Origin: a virus
DNA: 33,712 nucleotides
Virus record (IMG/VR): IMGVR_UViG_3300025853_000022
Location: 1 to 33,712 of that record
Reading direction: 5' to 3' (one strand)
Shown here: in pieces, positions 31,908-33,712 of the stretch
How the letters are laid out: every line of letters begins with the position of its first letter
Position numbering within the stretch: the stretch's first letter is position 1
The notes under the pieces: generated by a model
Told to the model about the DNA's origin: nothing
Database searches by the model: none
Seen by the model: the letters and a program-made list of their open reading frames with translations, nothing else
Translations under genes and position numbers: made by a program

Positions 31908-32540
31908 TTAAGCGATTAAGCCAAGATCGAGCGCTCTTGAGTCAGCGAGTTCATAGAGAGGGGTTAGAACTTCGGCTAAGGTGTCGGCTGATACTCCATT
32001 GAGATGGGCTTGCTGATGGATTGAGCGCAACTCATTAAACGCCCAAATCAAGCCTTCAGCGTCTCCGTTCTGCATAGTGTGGTATAGGCCGTTAAGTGTC
32101 TCAGCACAGCTCACTGCATAGCCTTCTGTGGGCTCTTCTTCGATGATCTCAGCTGGCTCACTGATGAGCTCTTCGCTGGCCACCTCAGTGGGCATATTGT
32201 TAAGCTCATGAGCGCGAGCGTCAGAGAGTGCATAGAGAGGGCTGAGCACAGTCTCAAGCACGCTGGCAGAAACAGCGTGAAGGTGTGCGTGCTCATGAAT
32301 GGCGCGAAGCTCATTAAAGGCCACAAGGACGCCTTCACGGTCTGCCGTCATCATCGTCTCAGCGAGTTCTTGGAGCTGTTCAGCGAGCTCATAAACGGGC
32401 TCTAGCTCGCTGAATGCCTCAGCGCTGTATAATCGACTCTGATATGTCTTTCGGATCTCTGAGAGAGCAATCTCGAAGCTGTTGGTTCCAGAGGCGTTGA
32501 GGATGTCAGCAAGCTGATTGAATGTGTTTGTGATTGTCAT
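31908..32540 (-). CDS. Protein with internal duplication, first gene of leftward operon
   Basis: A 210-residue acidic helical protein with AAGGAACACACC ahead of the ATG. Two segments of about 55 residues are clearly related. The first has VLVAFNELRAIHEHAHLHAV and SPLYALSDARAHEL; the second has LIWAFNELRSIHQQAHLNGV and TPLYELADSRALDL. An acidic Glu/Pro linker lies between them. No family is recognised. Its leader resembles that of recT (AAGGTCACACC). As the first gene after the divergent control region it is probably expressed early, so roles in host takeover or recombination are possible. Confidence 0.68.
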   Translation of the reverse strand: MTITNTFNQLADILNASGTNSFEIALSEIRKTYQSRLYSAEAFSELEPVYELAEQLQELAETMMTADREGVLVAFNELRAIHEHAHLHAVSASVLETVLSPLYALSDARAHELNNMPTEVASEELISEPAEIIEEEPTEGYAVSCAETLNGLYHTMQNGDAEGLIWAFNELRSIHQQAHLNGVSADTLAEVLTPLYELADSRALDLGLIA

Positions 32541-32570
32541 GGTGTGTTCCTTAAGTGGATGGGTTCATGT

Positions 32571-32593
32571 GGGCCGCCGAATTGGCAAGGCCC
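32571..32593. other. Stable hairpin in the leftward leader
   Basis: GGGCCGCC pairs with GGC-AA-GGCCC around a five-base GAATT loop, giving an 8-bp stem with a 2-base bulge. It lies about 30-55 bases ahead of the leftward start at 32540. No T-run follows on either strand, so it is not an ordinary terminator. It may affect leftward transcription or translation. Confidence 0.35.
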
Positions 32594-32682
32594 TAAGATG
32601 GTTAGGTCACCAGGTCATCGTCTCGGTAGTGTCAAAGAGTTGAGGTGTTAGGGCTGGCCACCGTGGGCCTGATCACCTCATC

Positions 32683-32699
32683 TGTCAAGTAGCTTGACA
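32683..32699. promoter_or_regulatory. Operator-like palindrome 1
   Basis: TGTCAAGTAGCTTGACA has perfect 7-bp arms around a TAG centre. It contains a TTGACA that could be a -35 box, so a bound repressor would block polymerase. The likely binder is the HTH protein encoded at 32797. Confidence 0.65.
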
Positions 32700-32713
32700 T
32701 AGGCACATGAATC

Positions 32714-32730
32714 TGTCAAGCTACTTTACA
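32714..32730. promoter_or_regulatory. Operator-like palindrome 2
   Basis: TGTCAAGCTACTTTACA matches operator 1 with one arm mismatch and an inverted centre. Its start is 31 bases from operator 1, about three helical turns, so two dimers would lie on the same face of the DNA. Confidence 0.6.
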
Positions 32731-32796
32731 ACAGGTGGTCAACTTTTTTCACCTGACACCTACTCAAGCCCTAGATATAGGGCACAAGGAGACATC

Positions 32797-33231
32797 ATGA
32801 CACCAACTAAACTGGCTCACCTCAAGTCCATGACCTCAATCTCAGCGCTCGCGCTGACTGCCGGCGTGAGCCGTCAGACGGTCTACACTGCTCTCAATCG
32901 CACCCTGTTTCCCTCTAAAGAGGTTGCTGTTCGGTTGGCATCTGCGGCCTGTGCTCTCTGCGACACCAACGCCTTTGAGGCCCATGACTTTAACCCGAGC
33001 ATCCCCAAGTCAATTCGCAACCTGACTGATCAGCGCTTCGTCGTCACAGACTTAGATCTCAAGTCTCACGTATGGGCCACGGCTGAGGAGCTCCTCTTAG
33101 AGTACAGTGATGATATCGATCTTATCTCAGCGCTTCATGATTGTGTCAGTGACGGTGAGCGCCAGCTTGTCCACGGGTATCTTCTCGTTGAGCTAGACAA
33201 CAGCTCAGATGACGATCTGAGTGACGTATGA
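32797..33231 (+). CDS. Helix-turn-helix regulator, first rightward gene
   Basis: The ATG at 32797 with AAGGAGACATC gives 144 residues. An upstream in-frame ATG at 32707 would run through the second operator and is less likely. Residues about 13-34 (TSISALALTAGVSRQTVYTA) form a Cro/CI-like HTH, followed by a second helix pair (SKEVAVRLASAACALCD). The C-terminal half is acidic (DLDLKSHVWATAEELLLEY to DNSSDDDLSDV) and may dimerise. It lies beside two operator-like palindromes in a pL/pR-like region, so it is probably the phage's main early switch. It could be a Cro-type or an activator. No separate CI-like repressor or integrase is present in the window. Confidence 0.7.
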   Translation: MTPTKLAHLKSMTSISALALTAGVSRQTVYTALNRTLFPSKEVAVRLASAACALCDTNAFEAHDFNPSIPKSIRNLTDQRFVVTDLDLKSHVWATAEELLLEYSDDIDLISALHDCVSDGERQLVHGYLLVELDNSSDDDLSDV

Positions 33232-33712
33232 AAGAGGTACAGATTCGGGCGGCCATATATAGCTTGACGCTCAAGCCAAACACTAAGCTTACCCTGTTGG
33301 GTGTTTTGTCTGTGGTCGACTGGAAGACGTTCAGCGGCCCTTGCTCCTCGCGTGATGTGGGCAAGCGGATGAGCATGAAGGAAACATCTGTAAGGCGTTC
33401 TTTCAAAGAGTTGAATGAGATGGGCCTTATAAGGCGTTCGGCATCAAGGCGAGCGGCTGACCAGCATCACAGAGCTGTGACCTATCTAGAGGTTCAGGCC
33501 ATCTTAGACCTAGCTCATAATGAGCTACCCCCCCTAGCTCATAGTGAGCTACCCCTAGCTCATAATGAGCTACCCCCCCTAGCTCATAATGAGCTACCCC
33601 TAGCTCATAGTGAGCTCCCCCCCCTAGCTCATAATGAGCTACCCCTAGCTCATAGTGAGCTACCCCCCCTAGCTCATAATGAGCTACCCCTAGCTCATAG
33701 TGAGCTACCCCC
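33228..33712 (+). CDS. O-like replication initiator, N-terminal part (continues at base 1)
   Basis: This is the first 161 codons of a gene that runs off the window end. The ATG overlaps the stop of the HTH regulator (ATGA). Residues 1 to about 95 look like a winged helix: a helical stretch with the segment SSRDVGKRMSMKETSVRRSFKELNEMGLIRR, which has the shape of a recognition helix plus wing seen in phage replication initiators. From about residue 95 the frame runs through tandem DNA repeats that encode LAHNELPPLAHSELP units without a stop. The last 29 bases match bases 1-29 in the same frame, so the gene continues at the window start and ends at 339, for about 264 residues in all. The next gene is a DnaC-type loader, as in the lambda O-P pair. 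The role of origin recognition is inferred from fold, iterons and neighbours. Confidence in the reading frame is high and in the function good. Confidence 0.82.
   Translation, partial: MKEVQIRAAIYSLTLKPNTKLTLLGVLSVVDWKTFSGPCSSRDVGKRMSMKETSVRRSFKELNEMGLIRRSASRRAADQHHRAVTYLEVQAILDLAHNELPPLAHSELPLAHNELPPLAHNELPLAHSELPPLAHNELPLAHSELPPLAHNELPLAHSELP
33511..33712 (+). repeat. Origin iterons inside the initiator gene (right-end block)
   Basis: Nine copies of a 17-bp palindromic unit start at 33511, 33535, 33556, 33580, 33601, 33625, 33646, 33670 and 33691. Spacing alternates 24 and 21 bp. One form is TAGCTCATAATGAGCTA, with 8-bp arms around a central A. The other is TAGCTCATAGTGAGCTA, with 7-bp arms around TAG. 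The copy at 33601 ends in C instead of A. Both spacings are multiples of three, so the frame stays open. Units are separated by runs of C. Iterons inside the initiator gene are the lambda-type origin design, so this is the probable replication origin. Confidence 0.85.

Larger units (their letters stand above)
32541..32796. promoter_or_regulatory. Divergent control region
   Basis: This 256-base gap separates the leftward early operon from the rightward regulator-initiator operon, a pL/pR-like layout. It contains two 17-bp operator-like palindromes, a strong hairpin (32571-32593) and a further inverted repeat CAGGTG/CACCTG (32732-32737 and 32750-32755). A TTGACA at 32694-32699 overlaps the first operator. 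A CTGACA-17-TATAGG pair at 32753-32781 looks promoter-like but would leave almost no leader before the ATG at 32797. Exact promoters are not certain. Confidence 0.6.

Noticed and set aside
32753-32781. CTGACA-17-TATAGG as the rightward promoter
   Set aside because: Transcription would start almost at the ribosome site of the HTH gene, cutting it. Kept only as a possibility in the control region note.
32707-32796. N-terminal extension of the HTH regulator from ATG 32707
   Set aside because: The extension would run over the second operator and has no ribosome site, whereas ATG 32797 has AAGGAGACATC.
33262-33276. GCTTGACGCTCAAGC palindrome as a third operator
   Set aside because: It lies in the coding start of the initiator and differs from the two 17-bp operators in its centre and flanks. 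Probably coincidence.
33511-33712. CRISPR-like array of short repeats
   Set aside because: Spacers are only C-rich runs of a few bases, the repeats are palindromic with a fixed 24/21 period and the array is inside an open reading frame. It is an iteron array.

Overview
This window looks like the complete genome of a double-stranded DNA tailed phage (or an induced prophage or phage-plasmid form), cut at an arbitrary point. The last 29 bases repeat the first 29. A reading frame that runs off the right end at 33712 continues in the same frame from base 1 to a stop at 337-339. Joined, the two halves make one replication-initiator gene of about 264 residues with an iteron array inside its coding sequence. 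The map is therefore circular, terminally redundant or circularly permuted. Morphology should be siphovirus-like: there is a tape measure, a frameshifted tail chaperone and a tube-like protein, but no contractile sheath. The host cannot be named from the sequence. Base composition looks near 50 % GC, Shine-Dalgarno (SD) sites are AGGAG-like, and genes overlap at ATGA or TGATG junctions as in bacterial phages. No tRNA, rRNA, CRISPR array, insertion sequence, integrase, polymerase or helicase was seen.

Layout. (1) Rightward early region, 32.8 kb through the junction to 2.4 kb: an HTH regulator, an O-like initiator carrying the origin, a DnaC-like helicase loader, a ribbon-helix-helix-like protein and SSB. 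One small gene (1260-1550) faces the other way. (2) Packaging and head, 2.4-12.4 kb: TerS, TerL, portal, a fused Mu-I-type protease/scaffold, decoration protein, major capsid, minor head protein and connector. Between TerL and portal sit two accessory membrane genes, one a class III nucleotidyl cyclase. (3) Neck and tail, 12.4-23.6 kb: completion and terminator proteins, tube, chaperone pair with a GGGAAAA -1 frameshift signal, tape measure and distal tail proteins. (4) Lysis and fibres, 23.6-29.1 kb: CHAP-like peptidase, holin-like protein, a long repetitive fibre, three small beta-rich proteins and two membrane/coiled-coil proteins that resemble spanins. (5) Leftward region, 32.5-29.1 kb: a protein with an internal duplication, a small membrane protein, a RecT-like annealing protein and two extremely charged proteins built of about 19-residue helical repeats.

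How it fits together. A divergent control region at 32541-32796, with two 17-bp operator-like palindromes, separates the leftward recombination operon from the rightward replication operon, much like the pL/pR layout of lambdoid phages. The initiator would bind its own coding-region iterons and the loader would recruit host DnaB. SSB and RecT would support replication and recombination. The late genes follow the usual packaging-head-tail-lysis order. The most unusual content is the membrane-anchored cyclase with its membrane coiled-coil neighbour, the origin hidden as LAHNELP-type peptide repeats, and the paired basic repeat proteins.
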